Source: a virus. Taken from it: DNA of 64,000 nt. Location: the IMG/VR virus record IMGVR_UViG_3300027782_000044, positions 52,501 to 116,500 of that record; one strand, written 5' to 3'. Position 1 is the stretch's first letter. The number at the start of each line of letters is the position of its first letter. Below are positions 9,644-17,049 of this stretch, one piece after another. The notes below the pieces were generated by a model. That model did no database searches. It was not told the origin of the DNA and saw only the letters and a program-made list of their open reading frames with translations. The position numbers were made by a program, and so were the translations under genes.

Positions 9644-9652
9644 ATTGTACCA
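9644..9652 (-). promoter_or_regulatory. Extended -10 promoter candidate for the membrane-protein/fibre operon
   Basis: On the minus strand TGG-TACAAT (9652-9644) lies just past the ribonucleotide reductase stop, about 65 bases before the next ATG. A small CTAGGC/GCCTAG hairpin (9599-9615) lies in the leader. No good -35 box is visible. Confidence 0.4.
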
Positions 9653-11587
9653 CTATGCGCTAATATCTACCAATTCACAATTTCCATCAGAGCTGCAAGC
9701 AAGAGTAGCATTTGTTGAAGTTCCATCTTCTGTTTCATAAAAAGATAAATCCTCCCAACGAATTTCTTTTGGCATTTTTGCAACAAGGATCTCGTACTCT
9801 GCTTTGGTCACTTCTTGGTAAGGGGCTTGCTTATAAGAGTGATCTGAATGTGGAAGGAATGAAATTCCAGACACTTCATCAAAATGCTTATATACCCAAG
9901 CACCAACTTCCATCCACTCATCTTCCTTTACAGAAACTGTGATTGATGGCTTATGCTCACACCATGCACGTTGGTAAACTAACCAAATATTTAAATGCTC
10001 AATAGCAGTTAAATCATTTCTAACAATTGCTCCTTCTGGTGCTTTTACTGGGAAAGAAAAAACATACGTTTCATTTGGCTTCATCACATCATCTTCTACT
10101 GGAATTCCAACTTCTTTAAGAAATACAGAAATAGGATCTCCCTTTGAACCACGAACAGTTCTAATATAATATGGGGAATGCCACGCATGCATACCAGAAG
10201 ATACTCCAACTAGTTGAGACACGGTTCCAGATGGTTTTACGCATGTAATGGCTGCAGATTCTGGAATTCCAATTTTTCCTGCTTCTTTTTTATTTGTTTC
10301 TCTTGCTGATTCACGAAGATTCATCAAAAAAGCTTCAAGGGAAACTAGGTCTTCTTTCCCTGACATAAACTTGTTTCCAAATTGTCCAGTCAGAGAAACT
10401 CCAAGTAATCTTTCTTCTTCTGTATTATCTTTCCATATCTTTCTAAGATATTTAAAATCAGTAAGCGTAGATTGCCATGTGCCAAGAATTGTAGCTAGTT
10501 CTACTTTGCGTTCAATATCTTTCTTTGTATCACCTTCACGTAATACGACTTCTGAAAGATTACAAAACTGGTAAGGACGTAAAATAATTTCTGAACACGG
10601 GTTAGTGCCATAGTGTATATCTGGATCTCTTCTTCCATATTTGGCTGCTTGGGCTTGAGCTGCGGCCACATTATATATACCTCGTTCTCCCGACTTTGAG
10701 TCATATAGAGATTTCCATTCTGCAATAAATTGCTCCATATCTGGCTTGCGTGAGTATGCAACAGAATTATTAGACAATGCTCTCTGAGGGCTTTGCTCCC
10801 ACCAGTTTCCTGATTTAGCCTGTGCCATTTCAATATCGTTAATGTTAGAAAGAGAAATCATTGCTGAGCGACGAACTCCTCCTACAACAACTACTTCACC
10901 AATCTTGCACATAATATCATGGCATTCAATTGGCTTAAGGTTTCTTCCTGCGGCATTTTTAAATTTTGCAATTGTAAAATCAAACAAGTTAACCAAGGGC
11001 TGTGGACCAGATGATCTTCCGCCCATTGTCTTAAGTCTTGCGCCTGCAGGACGAACCTTAGAAACATCTATTGCTGGAATCTGACCAGACCAAAGAAGGG
11101 CTAGCAACTCACGATACGCTTTTGCCCATCCTTGCTTTGAATCTTCTACAATAATAACTGTAGTTGATTTTTCTAAAGATTCTGGGACGGCAGGAAGTTT
11201 ATTAATATACTTGTATTCAACAGAAAACCCTACACCCGTTCCACACATAAGGATATACATTGTTTCATCAAATGAACGTGGTGAGTCAACTGGCAAAAAA
11301 GCACAATTGTATCCTGCAACATTATCTCGTTCTAGTGCTGCTCCTGAAGTCATTACGGAGCGCATTGAGGGCATGACATTTCTTTTAAATACACCGTCTT
11401 TTAATTCCGCTACAAGCTTCTCAGTTGGAATGTAATTGTGGTTTTGCTTTAGGTGATTCAGCATATAGTCAAAATATCTATCTACTGTTTCACCCCACGT
11501 TTCACGACGGTTCTCTTCTGGAATCCATCTAGCGTAACGCGATAACGCAATAAAATTTTCGTAAGGGTTTGCAATAGTATTTGACAT
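9653..11587 (-). CDS. nrdJ: Adenosylcobalamin-dependent ribonucleoside-triphosphate reductase (class II, monomeric)
   Basis: A protein of 644 residues that reduces ribonucleotides to deoxyribonucleotides for phage DNA synthesis. The core signature GTNPCSEI places the presumed radical cysteine at C331. A second cysteine lies exactly 11 residues on (PYQFC, C342), the same spacing as the radical and reducing cysteines of the Lactobacillus enzyme. C95 (YNCAF) fits the other reducing-pair cysteine. A C-terminal pair (CSSDGNC) would hand electrons in from a thioredoxin, and a phage thioredoxin is encoded at 42 kb. There is no ATP-cone and no second subunit, as expected for the monomeric B12-dependent type. 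It is the first gene of the left minus-strand block and divergent from the plus-strand region. Confidence 0.93.
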   Translation of the reverse strand: MSNTIANPYENFIALSRYARWIPEENRRETWGETVDRYFDYMLNHLKQNHNYIPTEKLVAELKDGVFKRNVMPSMRSVMTSGAALERDNVAGYNCAFLPVDSPRSFDETMYILMCGTGVGFSVEYKYINKLPAVPESLEKSTTVIIVEDSKQGWAKAYRELLALLWSGQIPAIDVSKVRPAGARLKTMGGRSSGPQPLVNLFDFTIAKFKNAAGRNLKPIECHDIMCKIGEVVVVGGVRRSAMISLSNINDIEMAQAKSGNWWEQSPQRALSNNSVAYSRKPDMEQFIAEWKSLYDSKSGERGIYNVAAAQAQAAKYGRRDPDIHYGTNPCSEIILRPYQFCNLSEVVLREGDTKKDIERKVELATILGTWQSTLTDFKYLRKIWKDNTEEERLLGVSLTGQFGNKFMSGKEDLVSLEAFLMNLRESARETNKKEAGKIGIPESAAITCVKPSGTVSQLVGVSSGMHAWHSPYYIRTVRGSKGDPISVFLKEVGIPVEDDVMKPNETYVFSFPVKAPEGAIVRNDLTAIEHLNIWLVYQRAWCEHKPSITVSVKEDEWMEVGAWVYKHFDEVSGISFLPHSDHSYKQAPYQEVTKAEYEILVAKMPKEIRWEDLSFYETEDGTSTNATLACSSDGNCELVDISA

Positions 11588-11640
11588 TTATAGTACCTGT
11601 TTCTCCGCCTAGCGGTCTAATTTAATTTAAGTAGAGTCCT

Positions 11641-11649
11641 ATTCTACCA
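11641..11649 (-). promoter_or_regulatory. Extended -10 promoter candidate for nrdJ
   Basis: On the minus strand TGG-TAGAAT (11649-11641) lies about 54 bases before the nrdJ ATG. A GGAGAAACAGG-type ribosome site follows. The -35 match is poor, so the extended -10 would have to suffice. Confidence 0.4.
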
Positions 11650-11742
11650 AACTTTTTTACGCATGGGAAGAGCATTAAATTAAAAGTAAAGAAAATAGCT
11701 TTATTATTAGTTAACTAAAACAAATATAACATGACCTCTAGG

Positions 11743-11772
11743 TTGACAGATTAAACTTTTTAATGGTATTCT
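11743..11772 (+). promoter_or_regulatory. Sigma-70-like promoter of the secreted muramidase gene
   Basis: TTGACA (11743-11748), 18-base spacer, TATTCT (11767-11772) preceded by TGG. The transcription start would fall near 11779. A GGAGGAAA ribosome site at 11793 decides the start codon of the next gene. Confidence 0.7.
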
Positions 11773-11805
11773 TAGAGTTCGTTATCTCTATTGGAGGAAA
11801 TGCCT

Positions 11806-12366
11806 ATGGAGAATATAAAAGAAAAGCTTAGCGATGTTTTACATCACTATGTTGCAATAGCAGTAGCTGTATTGTTTTTATTTACTGGTCAACCAGAAAT
11901 GATTCAATCAGCATCTGCACTGGTTGTAAAACCAGATGTAAAAACCGAAGCACAACTTGACAAGGAAACGCTGAAGCAATTCAGTAATACTGTGTGGAAA
12001 CCATCTGAGTCTTTAACAGATAAAGAATTGGTTGAACTTCTCAAAGCTGTAGGCTTTGAGGGTAGCGCCCTTAAAATGGCGTGGGCCGTAGCTAAAAAGG
12101 AGTCTAATGGACGCCCAATGGCTTATAACGGCAACATAAAAACTGGAGACAGCTCTTATGGAATTTTTCAGATTAACATGTTGGGAAACCTAGGTGATAA
12201 TCGTAAAGAAAAGTTCAAACTGGACAGTAACTATTCGTTATTTGATCCAGCAATCAACGCAGAGATAACGTATTATATGACCAATGGCGGTCAAGATTGG
12301 TCGTCATGGAAAGGTTTAACTCCTCAAACAAAAGAGTGGCTAAACAAATTTCCATCTAGAAGTTAG
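11806..12366 (+). CDS. Exported lytic transglycosylase/lysozyme-like protein
   Basis: A protein of 186 residues. The ATG at 11806 is preferred because GGAGGAAA lies 8 bases upstream; the frame is also open from a TTG at 11791. Residues 15-38 form a hydrophobic signal or anchor segment (YVAIAVAVLFLFTG). The C-terminal domain has the SLT-type lysozyme fold signature: likely catalytic glutamate E99 in VAKKESNGRP, then SSYGIFQINM, and a final WSSWKGLTPQTKEW. It probably cleaves peptidoglycan outside the membrane. It has its own promoter and runs opposite to nrdJ, unlike a classical late lysis gene, so a role in entry or early wall remodelling is possible. Confidence 0.8.
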   Translation: MENIKEKLSDVLHHYVAIAVAVLFLFTGQPEMIQSASALVVKPDVKTEAQLDKETLKQFSNTVWKPSESLTDKELVELLKAVGFEGSALKMAWAVAKKESNGRPMAYNGNIKTGDSSYGIFQINMLGNLGDNRKEKFKLDSNYSLFDPAINAEITYYMTNGGQDWSSWKGLTPQTKEWLNKFPSRS

Positions 12367-12416
12367 AAAGGATTTACTATTAAGATACAATTGGTATCTG
12401 AATATCTGAGCCTTTC

Positions 12417-12470
12417 AAGAGAAGGTCTTGTTTCAGAAATGGCTTGTCCATTAGATCAAGGCCTTCTCTT
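12417..12470 (+). promoter_or_regulatory. Long hairpin enclosing a start codon
   Basis: AAGAGAAGGTCTTG (12417-12430) pairs over 14 bp (one G-U) with 12457-12470. The left arm contains the only ribosome-binding sequence (GAAGG) and the 26-base loop contains the ATG at 12439. If it forms, it would hide the ribosome site. Confidence 0.5.
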
Positions 12471-12600
12471 TTCTAACACAGACAACGAAGATAAAATTTT
12501 TATTTATTGTGTTTCTTGTAAATACAAAAGCTATGTCGGTACAGCCCTTTATAGCAAAATGGTGAAAGAAATAAAAAATGCAAATAGAAAGCAAGTTTAA
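12439..12600 (+). CDS. Small zinc-ribbon protein
   Basis: A protein of 53 residues from the ATG at 12439; a longer form from a TTG at 12391 is possible. Cysteines near the start (MACPLDQG) and in the middle (YCVSCKYKS) form a likely zinc-binding pair. Function unknown. First of four small overlapping genes. Confidence 0.6.
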   Translation: MACPLDQGLLFSNTDNEDKIFIYCVSCKYKSYVGTALYSKMVKEIKNANRKQV

Positions 12601-12619
12601 TAAGGACTTGGTTTTAGAT

Positions 12620-12772
12620 ATGTCTTCTAATATACCATGTGCACATATACCTAGGGCATTTCTTGCTGAAAAAGCATTAAATGTCATACAATCATATTTA
12701 GAGCTAGCTAAAGTTCGAGGCTTAAATACAATTGACGAAGTGCTTGAAGATATAAAAGTAAAAAATGACTGA
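12620..12772 (+). CDS. Small conserved-looking protein, unknown function
   Basis: A protein of 50 residues (MSSNIPCAHIPRAFLAEKAL) from the ATG at 12620, chosen because TAAGGA lies upstream. An ATG at 12578 is in frame but lacks a ribosome site and overlaps the preceding gene. Mostly helical; no known motif. Its stop overlaps the next start. Confidence 0.6.
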   Translation: MSSNIPCAHIPRAFLAEKALNVIQSYLELAKVRGLNTIDEVLEDIKVKND

Positions 12773-12968
12773 AACTAATTCTAGCAACCTAGAAGACAAT
12801 CTGCCTATGGTAAATTATATAATGCTTCATAGAATATATGACGTATTATGCCTGATAGCCAAGCAAGGTGGGGATGTAAAAGAAATAGAGAAAATGGTAG
12901 AATATCATAAAGAAGGATTCTTGCTGGGACCTTCCCCAGCATTTATTTCTGAGGAGAATAATGGATAG
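12765..12968 (+). CDS. Small helical protein, unknown function
   Basis: A protein of 67 residues (MTETNSSNLEDNLPMVNYIM). The core YIMLHRIYDVLCLIAKQGGD is amphipathic helical. It overlaps both neighbours by 8 bases, so the three small genes are translationally coupled. No function is recognisable. Confidence 0.65.
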   Translation: MTETNSSNLEDNLPMVNYIMLHRIYDVLCLIAKQGGDVKEIEKMVEYHKEGFLLGPSPAFISEENNG

Positions 12969-13146
12969 AGAAGAAATAATCAACCTCATGACTGAGGTTT
13001 TTAGCGAAACAAATAAGAGCATGGCTCTAGCAAGCGGTATGGAAGAGGCTGAAGTAGATAAGTTTATTGAGCAAAGCACTCCTTCTATTAATCATGCATT
13101 GACTGCTGTATACGATGTGCTTCTTGAAAAAGAACTCGTAAAATAG
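12961..13146 (+). CDS. Small acidic helical protein, unknown function
   Basis: A protein of 61 residues starting MDREEIINLMTEVFSETNKS, preceded by GAGGAG. Predicted all-helical and acidic. Last gene of the small-gene group before a promoter-terminator unit. Confidence 0.65.
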   Translation: MDREEIINLMTEVFSETNKSMALASGMEEAEVDKFIEQSTPSINHALTAVYDVLLEKELVK

Positions 13147-13153
13147 TATTGCT

Positions 13154-13182
13154 TTGTCAAAAAAAATATACTACAATATAAG
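13154..13182 (+). promoter_or_regulatory. Sigma-70-like promoter
   Basis: TTGTCA (13154-13159), 17-base spacer, TATAAG (13177-13182). The start would be near 13189, only about 35 bases before a strong terminator hairpin. Confidence 0.6.
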
Positions 13183-13221
13183 TGTGTAATATTAATTACA
13201 CTATGCGGATATAACGCAACA

Positions 13222-13257
13222 AAAACCCTAAAGGATCCGCCTCCTTTGGGGTTTTTT
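13222..13257 (+). terminator. Rho-independent terminator or attenuator
   Basis: AAAACCCTAAAGG (13222-13234) pairs with CCTTTGGGGTTTT (from 13243) and is followed by a T-run. It sits between a promoter and the ATG of the methyltransferase gene, so it could attenuate that gene. Confidence 0.8.
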
Positions 13258-13271
13258 GTTTAAGGAGCAAA

Positions 13272-13904
13272 ATGGACTCGTATTTAAGCAGATGGACTGA
13301 AGACCAAGATTTTGTAAAACTACATAATGATTTTAATTTAATATGTAACATACAAAATTCTATGGACAATGCCCAGTACGGAAGAATATATATACTTAGG
13401 CAATTAGCAAGACATCAATCTGTAGTAAACCCTGATTTAAATTTTGCTGAGTCTGGTGTATACGCTGGAATGACAATGTTTTTTACCGCCGAGTTCTGTA
13501 ATAAATCTTTTATAGGCATTGATTCTTGGGAAGGTGTTTCTGAGCCAGGAGAATTCGATACAGAATATTTTAAAACAGTAAAGTTAAAATCTGAAATGGC
13601 GTGGGCAAAAAACAACCTATCTAGATACAAAAATATAGAATTAAAAAAAGGCTGGATACCAGAAGTATTTAAAGACATAGAAGATAAGCAATACTCATTT
13701 GTACATGTAGATGTAGACCTATATGAACCAACAAAAGAATCTATAGAGTACTTTTGGCCTAAAATAGTTTCTGGTGGGGTATTAATATGTGATGACTACG
13801 GATCTTATAAAACAGAAGGATCTAGGAAAGCTGTAAAAGATGCTTTTGAAAACCACAATATACTTGAGTTGCCGACTGGCCAGGCTATTATGTGGAAGAA
13901 ATGA
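13272..13904 (+). CDS. TylF-like SAM-dependent O-methyltransferase
   Basis: A protein of 210 residues. It has the macrocin-O-methyltransferase pattern: FAESGVYAGMTMFFTAEF for SAM binding, IGIDSWEGVSEPG, then VHVDVDLYEPTKESIEYFWP and GGVLICDDYGSYKTEGSRKA with the acidic metal-binding residues. Such enzymes methylate hydroxyls on sugars or small molecules. The ATG follows TAAGGAGCAAA. It is 12 bases upstream of a 2OG oxygenase gene; the pair may modify a glycan, wall component or nucleotide, but the substrate is unknown. Confidence 0.8.
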   Translation: MDSYLSRWTEDQDFVKLHNDFNLICNIQNSMDNAQYGRIYILRQLARHQSVVNPDLNFAESGVYAGMTMFFTAEFCNKSFIGIDSWEGVSEPGEFDTEYFKTVKLKSEMAWAKNNLSRYKNIELKKGWIPEVFKDIEDKQYSFVHVDVDLYEPTKESIEYFWPKIVSGGVLICDDYGSYKTEGSRKAVKDAFENHNILELPTGQAIMWKK

Positions 13905-13916
13905 TACAATAATACT

Positions 13917-14567
13917 ATGACTACTTGGATGAAAAAAGAATTTGAAGATAGTGGATATTCTGTAGAGTGCCCTATTGATGGGCTTCTAGTTGTTAAAAAT
14001 TTTATAACACCAGAAGAAATTGAAGAATATAAATCTATTATTGCAAATATTACGGAAGAGCAATGGGATGAGTGGTATACAAGCCAATTAAAAGTTTTTA
14101 CAAAACAAAAATTTGGAAGAGAAGATGTTGAAAATTTAGTCAAAGAAGGTTTGTATGAAATAACATCAAACTGGAATGACAAAAACTATTCATTTATCAA
14201 CGCAGAAATTCATAGAAGAATAGATAAAAGATTTAATGATGTTCTTGAAAAAACAGATGAAGGACTAATATTGAGTGGATTTTATTTCTTTCAAAGAATG
14301 TACGACGGTGTTCAGCTAGTATCCCATCATGATCAAAACACAGATGAATCAATTAAGCATGCTGCAGTAATATATATAAATGACGATTATAATGGTGGAG
14401 AAATTTTTTGGGCTAAAAAGAATTTTGAAATGAAACCAGCCCCTGGAGATCTTTTACTATTTGGTGGAGATCCAGAGTGGGAACACGGAGTAAGGTTTGT
14501 AACGGAAGGACCTATGAGATATGTCCTTCCAGGATTTATAAAGATACCTAACTTTTATAAGCCTTAA
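13917..14567 (+). CDS. 2-oxoglutarate/Fe(II) oxygenase (prolyl-4-hydroxylase type)
   Basis: A protein of 216 residues. The C-terminal half is a double-stranded beta-helix with the iron triad H137-x-D139 (LVSHHDQN) and H190 (EWEHGVRF), and R201 (PMRYVLPGF) to bind 2-oxoglutarate. The strand YINDDYNGGEIFW and PAPGDLLLFGGD are typical of the P4Hc/PKHD family. The N-terminal 115 residues are variable. It is co-directional with the TylF-like gene. The substrate (protein, nucleobase or glycan) is unknown. Confidence 0.85.
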   Translation: MTTWMKKEFEDSGYSVECPIDGLLVVKNFITPEEIEEYKSIIANITEEQWDEWYTSQLKVFTKQKFGREDVENLVKEGLYEITSNWNDKNYSFINAEIHRRIDKRFNDVLEKTDEGLILSGFYFFQRMYDGVQLVSHHDQNTDESIKHAAVIYINDDYNGGEIFWAKKNFEMKPAPGDLLLFGGDPEWEHGVRFVTEGPMRYVLPGFIKIPNFYKP

Positions 14568-14570
14568 TTT

Positions 14571-15125
14571 TTATGAAAAAGTAACACACAAAATAAGAGA
14601 GTCTTCTTCTCCAAAATTAGATAGCTCTTCGCTACAAGGATTTGTAAGTATACAATATGATTCATTTGCACTGAAAGTTTTTTCTTCAACAAGGCTTGTC
14701 TTTAAGCTTCCGTCAAATACAATATACATCTTGTACCGCTCTTCGGCATCGTCTTCTACTTCTGATCCATAAAAAACATTATTTGTATATGTAAATGGCT
14801 CAGAATTAGAATAAGCAATTGTATAATACTTACTTACTGTTGGGAAAGAACCATTTTGTGTTTCAAAAAGCTCTGCTAGCTTTGTTCTAATTCCAACAAA
14901 AATAGGTTTTACTAAAAATCTTGAATGATAATAAACAGTTTTTGTTATATTGCCATCAACATCGACAAATTTTTCATCATCTGCTGCAGTTGCTAGCCAT
15001 TCTTTAAGAGCAATTATATCTTCTTCTGGAATACTCATAAAAAAAATATTCTCTTTAACTTTAGGCTCAAGGCCTGTGATTTCTGGCTCTTCTCCAGCGT
15101 GAGTTACATCATCAAGTATTCCCAT
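14571..15125 (-). CDS. Protein of unknown function
   Basis: A protein of 184 residues (MGILDDVTHAGEEPEITGLE). The ATG at 15125 overlaps the upstream stop as TAATG and is preferred over the in-frame ATG at 15143. Mixed alpha/beta and acidic, with a C-terminal beta-rich half (EDSLILCVTFS). No family is recognised. It is convergent with the 2OG oxygenase gene. Confidence 0.7.
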   Translation of the reverse strand: MGILDDVTHAGEEPEITGLEPKVKENIFFMSIPEEDIIALKEWLATAADDEKFVDVDGNITKTVYYHSRFLVKPIFVGIRTKLAELFETQNGSFPTVSKYYTIAYSNSEPFTYTNNVFYGSEVEDDAEERYKMYIVFDGSLKTSLVEEKTFSANESYCILTNPCSEELSNFGEEDSLILCVTFS

Positions 15126-15418
15126 TACTTTGCAGCCTTCCAAGCTTCAAGATCTGACATATCAGATTCTGTTCCAAAGTTTGATACTAGGTATTCTTCC
15201 GATTCTTCCAACTTTAAATTGGCTGTATCAGTAGTCAATTCATCGTAATTTTGATCTTCTTGATACTTGAGTGTCAACTTGCCATCTTTTGTTGCTTCAA
15301 CAATGTCTTCATCAGATAGTGATGGGTTTGCTGCTTTAAATTCTTTAACTAGAAAAAGGTCAAACTTATTCCAGATAGCCTCTACTCTTTCAGAGTCAAT
15401 TGTACTAAAAAATGCCAT
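15125..15418 (-). CDS. Acidic protein of unknown function
   Basis: A protein of 97 residues (MAFFSTIDSERVEAIWNKFD), preceded by AAAGGAGATACACC. Acidic and largely helical. First gene of a two-gene minus-strand operon with its own promoter. Confidence 0.75.
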   Translation of the reverse strand: MAFFSTIDSERVEAIWNKFDLFLVKEFKAANPSLSDEDIVEATKDGKLTLKYQEDQNYDELTTDTANLKLEESEEYLVSNFGTESDMSDLEAWKAAK

Positions 15419-15451
15419 GGTGTATCTCCTTTAATTTTTAAGAATAAGTAT

Positions 15452-15480
15452 ATTATACCCTACATATTCTACAGATTCAA
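15452..15480 (-). promoter_or_regulatory. Sigma-70 promoter of the 15.4-14.6 kb operon
   Basis: On the minus strand TTGAAT (15480-15475), 17-base spacer, TATAAT (15457-15452), about 35 bases before the ATG at 15418. Confidence 0.75.
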
Positions 15481-15515
15481 TGTCATAAAAAGTGCGGCGA
15501 AAAGTGAGCCGAAAA

Positions 15516-15671
15516 TTAGAGACCATCATTTTCACTTTCCTGTATTTTCCTCAACATCTCTATATATGCCAGTGCATCTTCCTCAGATGGCCCCTTTATA
15601 TATTCCTGTACAGGTACACCTGCCCATAGAATAAAAAGGAGGGCGGAAAGAGGAACATCATAAGCTAGCAT
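15516..15671 (-). CDS. Small protein with N-terminal hydrophobic segment
   Basis: A protein of 51 residues starting MLAYDVPLSALLFILWAGVP; the C-terminal half is acidic and helical (EEDALAYIEMLRKIQ). GGGAG lies a few bases upstream, next to a TATAAT that could serve as a promoter for a nearly leaderless message. It lies just downstream of the tRNA gene. Confidence 0.6.
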   Translation of the reverse strand: MLAYDVPLSALLFILWAGVPVQEYIKGPSEEDALAYIEMLRKIQESENDGL

Positions 15672-15701
15672 ATAGGTATTATACTCCCAATTTAATCCAA
15701 G

Positions 15702-15776
15702 TAGGCCTATTGGGATTTGAACCCAAAGTCGATTGCATATAAGACAATTGCTTTAACCAGATTAAGCTATAGGCCC
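15702..15776 (-). tRNA. tRNA-Ile (anticodon UAU)
   Basis: A full cloverleaf on the minus strand: acceptor GGGCCTA/TAGGCCT (first pair G-U), D arm GCTT/AAGC, anticodon stem ATTGT/GCAAT with loop CTTATAT giving UAU, T arm TTGGG-TTCAAAT-CCCAA, discriminator A, no encoded CCA. It reads AUA, a codon usually served by a lysidine-modified CAU tRNA in bacteria. Confidence 0.88.
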
Positions 15777-15781
15777 TTATA

Positions 15782-15859
15782 TTAGCCTATTATCTGATAT
15801 ATGATACCAAGGATAAAAGTCATTGCAGTTACTATGGCTATAGCCAAAAGAAGTTTCAC
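15782..15859 (-). CDS. Tiny membrane peptide
   Basis: A 25-residue frame with a GTG start (VKLLLAIAIVTAMTFILG), almost entirely a transmembrane segment. The GTG overlaps the upstream stop (GTGA), which suggests coupling. Speculative because of its size. Confidence 0.45.
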   Translation of the reverse strand: MKLLLAIAIVTAMTFILGIIYQIIG

Positions 15860-15963
15860 TGTTCTATCCCCGTTTTTTTAAAAATTGAATCTAGGACTTG
15901 ATCCATAGAATCATCTATCGTTCTAGTATGTTGCTTTGTACAGCTTCCACATTCTCTACACAT
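15856..15963 (-). CDS. Tiny cysteine-rich peptide (MCRECGSC)
   Basis: A 35-residue frame beginning MCRECGSCTKQHTRT, preceded by AGGTGAT, a good anti-SD match. The CxxCxxC cluster could bind a metal and resembles the MCxxCGC peptides at 37 kb. Its start lies about 200 bases downstream of a minus-strand promoter. Confidence 0.55.
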   Translation of the reverse strand: MCRECGSCTKQHTRTIDDSMDQVLDSIFKKTGIEQ

Positions 15964-16004
15964 ATCTATCACCTATTTGTCTTATATTCTTTATCTTGTT
16001 TTAT

Positions 16005-16148
16005 AGATTTTATCTGGGGATATTAGATTTTAGGAAAGCCCCCCTACCCCCCAAATTTTTTCTTTTTGGAAAGATAGAGAAAGCAATTCCTGGAACATAT
16101 ATCCACAGATGTTATCTGGTACATATTGAGTTTCAGGGTAAGCCCCCC
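16005..16148. repeat. Diverged direct repeat in a non-coding stretch
   Basis: Two copies of about 42 bases (16005-16046 and 16106-16148) share the order TTATCTGG, ATATT, TTT, AGG, AAGCCCCCC. They sit in the leader of the minus-strand tiny genes. The whole 15964-16496 stretch holds no convincing gene. Confidence 0.55.
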
Positions 16149-16161
16149 ACAAAGCAAACTA

Positions 16162-16191
16162 AGTGTAGCATTTTACTTTTACCAAAGTCAA
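16162..16191 (-). promoter_or_regulatory. Minus-strand promoter
   Basis: TTGACT (16191-16186), 18-base spacer ending TGC, TACACT (16167-16162). It would transcribe the repeats and the MCRECGSC peptide gene and could extend to the tRNA-Ile. Confidence 0.6.
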
Positions 16192-16364
16192 TAGCTTATA
16201 TAACAGCTATGTTGATCAAGTAGTATCTTACCATATTCCCCGCCATATATTCTAGTTGACTGCTTTTTCAGATTTCACAAAATGTTAATATATTTTTTAC
16301 ATGTATGATACACAATCTAGGCAAAACGGACATTTGGGATAGTGCGCCCATAGTTAAGCGTTTT

Positions 16365-16486
16365 TGTGATGTATCTCACGCAATTATTTTGTGATGTGCC
16401 TCACAATGTCCGAATTATACGCATTTTGGATTAGACATTTGTCAGACCCCCATGCTATGCTTAAGGTATAACAAACAAACGAAAGG
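16365..16486 (+). promoter_or_regulatory. Early promoter module 1
   Basis: Two CRP-like palindromes, TGTGATGTATCTCACG (16365-16380) and TGTGATGTGCCTCACA (16390-16405), precede TTGTCAG (16439) and a -10 box TATGCT (16456-16461). CGAAAGG (16480-16486) sets the ATG at 16497. Confidence 0.7.
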
Positions 16487-16496
16487 TAATCATCTA

Positions 16497-16643
16497 ATGA
16501 ATACACTAGAACGAATTAGAAAAGAACAACAAGAGCGTTATGCGATACAGCGTGAGAAAGATAAGGCTAAAATTGAGGCTATGTTTTCTAACAATTCCCG
16601 CCCATTAAATAACGCTTACCTACTAGCAAAAGAGGAGAACTAG
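16497..16643 (+). CDS. Small basic/acidic helical protein, early gene
   Basis: A protein of 48 residues (MNTLERIRKEQQERYAIQRE), strongly helical and charged, likely coiled coil. The start is set by CGAAAGG of module 1; an upstream in-frame ATG at 16452 overlaps the promoter and is rejected. Function unknown. Confidence 0.65.
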   Translation: MNTLERIRKEQQERYAIQREKDKAKIEAMFSNNSRPLNNAYLLAKEEN

Positions 16644-16742
16644 TGTGACGAAGGTCACATAAATACTTTTGCGACACACCCGACAATGTCCCCAAAATGT
16701 CAGACCCCCATGCTACACTTACAACATAACAACAACGAAAGG
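16644..16742 (+). promoter_or_regulatory. Early promoter module 2
   Basis: CRP-like TGTGACGAAGGTCACA (16644-16659), GCGACACACCCGAC (16671-16684), ATGTCA (16697-16702), 11 bases, TACACT (16714-16719), CGAAAGG (16736-16742). Confidence 0.75.
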
Positions 16743-16751
16743 TCACAATAA

Positions 16752-16865
16752 ATGACACTAGATGAATACAAGCAAATGGTAGAGGCTCAACGCCTTGCCT
16801 CCCTATCAGTAGCCCTAGAGGCGCTAACTAAGTCAGACGCTATTGCTAAGGAGATGAATAAATAA
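16752..16865 (+). CDS. Early small protein
   Basis: A protein of 37 residues (MTLDEYKQMVEAQRLASLSV), helical. First gene of a five-gene operon in which each start overlaps the preceding stop as TAATG or lies within a few bases. Function unknown. Confidence 0.6.
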   Translation: MTLDEYKQMVEAQRLASLSVALEALTKSDAIAKEMNK

Positions 16866-17047
16866 TGTCATACGCATACTCATACGAAACTAACTCAGTA
16901 TCTAAATGGGATACTATCCAATCAGATGTCGCAGACGCATACGCATACCTTGATGAGGTAGATGAGGAACAACCTCCACTAGATGATTTTGATGACTCAG
17001 ATGATGAGGCACTAGCAAAACTATTCGCACTAACATGGGAGAACTAA
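16865..17047 (+). CDS. Early acidic protein
   Basis: A protein of 60 residues, very acidic (EVDEEQPPLDDFDDSDDEA). TAATG overlap with the upstream gene. An acidic, possibly DNA-mimicking composition, but no family is recognised. Confidence 0.7.
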   Translation: MSYAYSYETNSVSKWDTIQSDVADAYAYLDEVDEEQPPLDDFDDSDDEALAKLFALTWEN

Positions 17048-17049
17048 TA

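Noticed and set aside
15936-16223. 95-residue plus-strand frame (MYSFHILYTYLSPICLIFFI)
   Set aside because: It is opposite the MCRECGSC peptide and the direct repeats, has no ribosome site and reads like AT-rich chance sequence.
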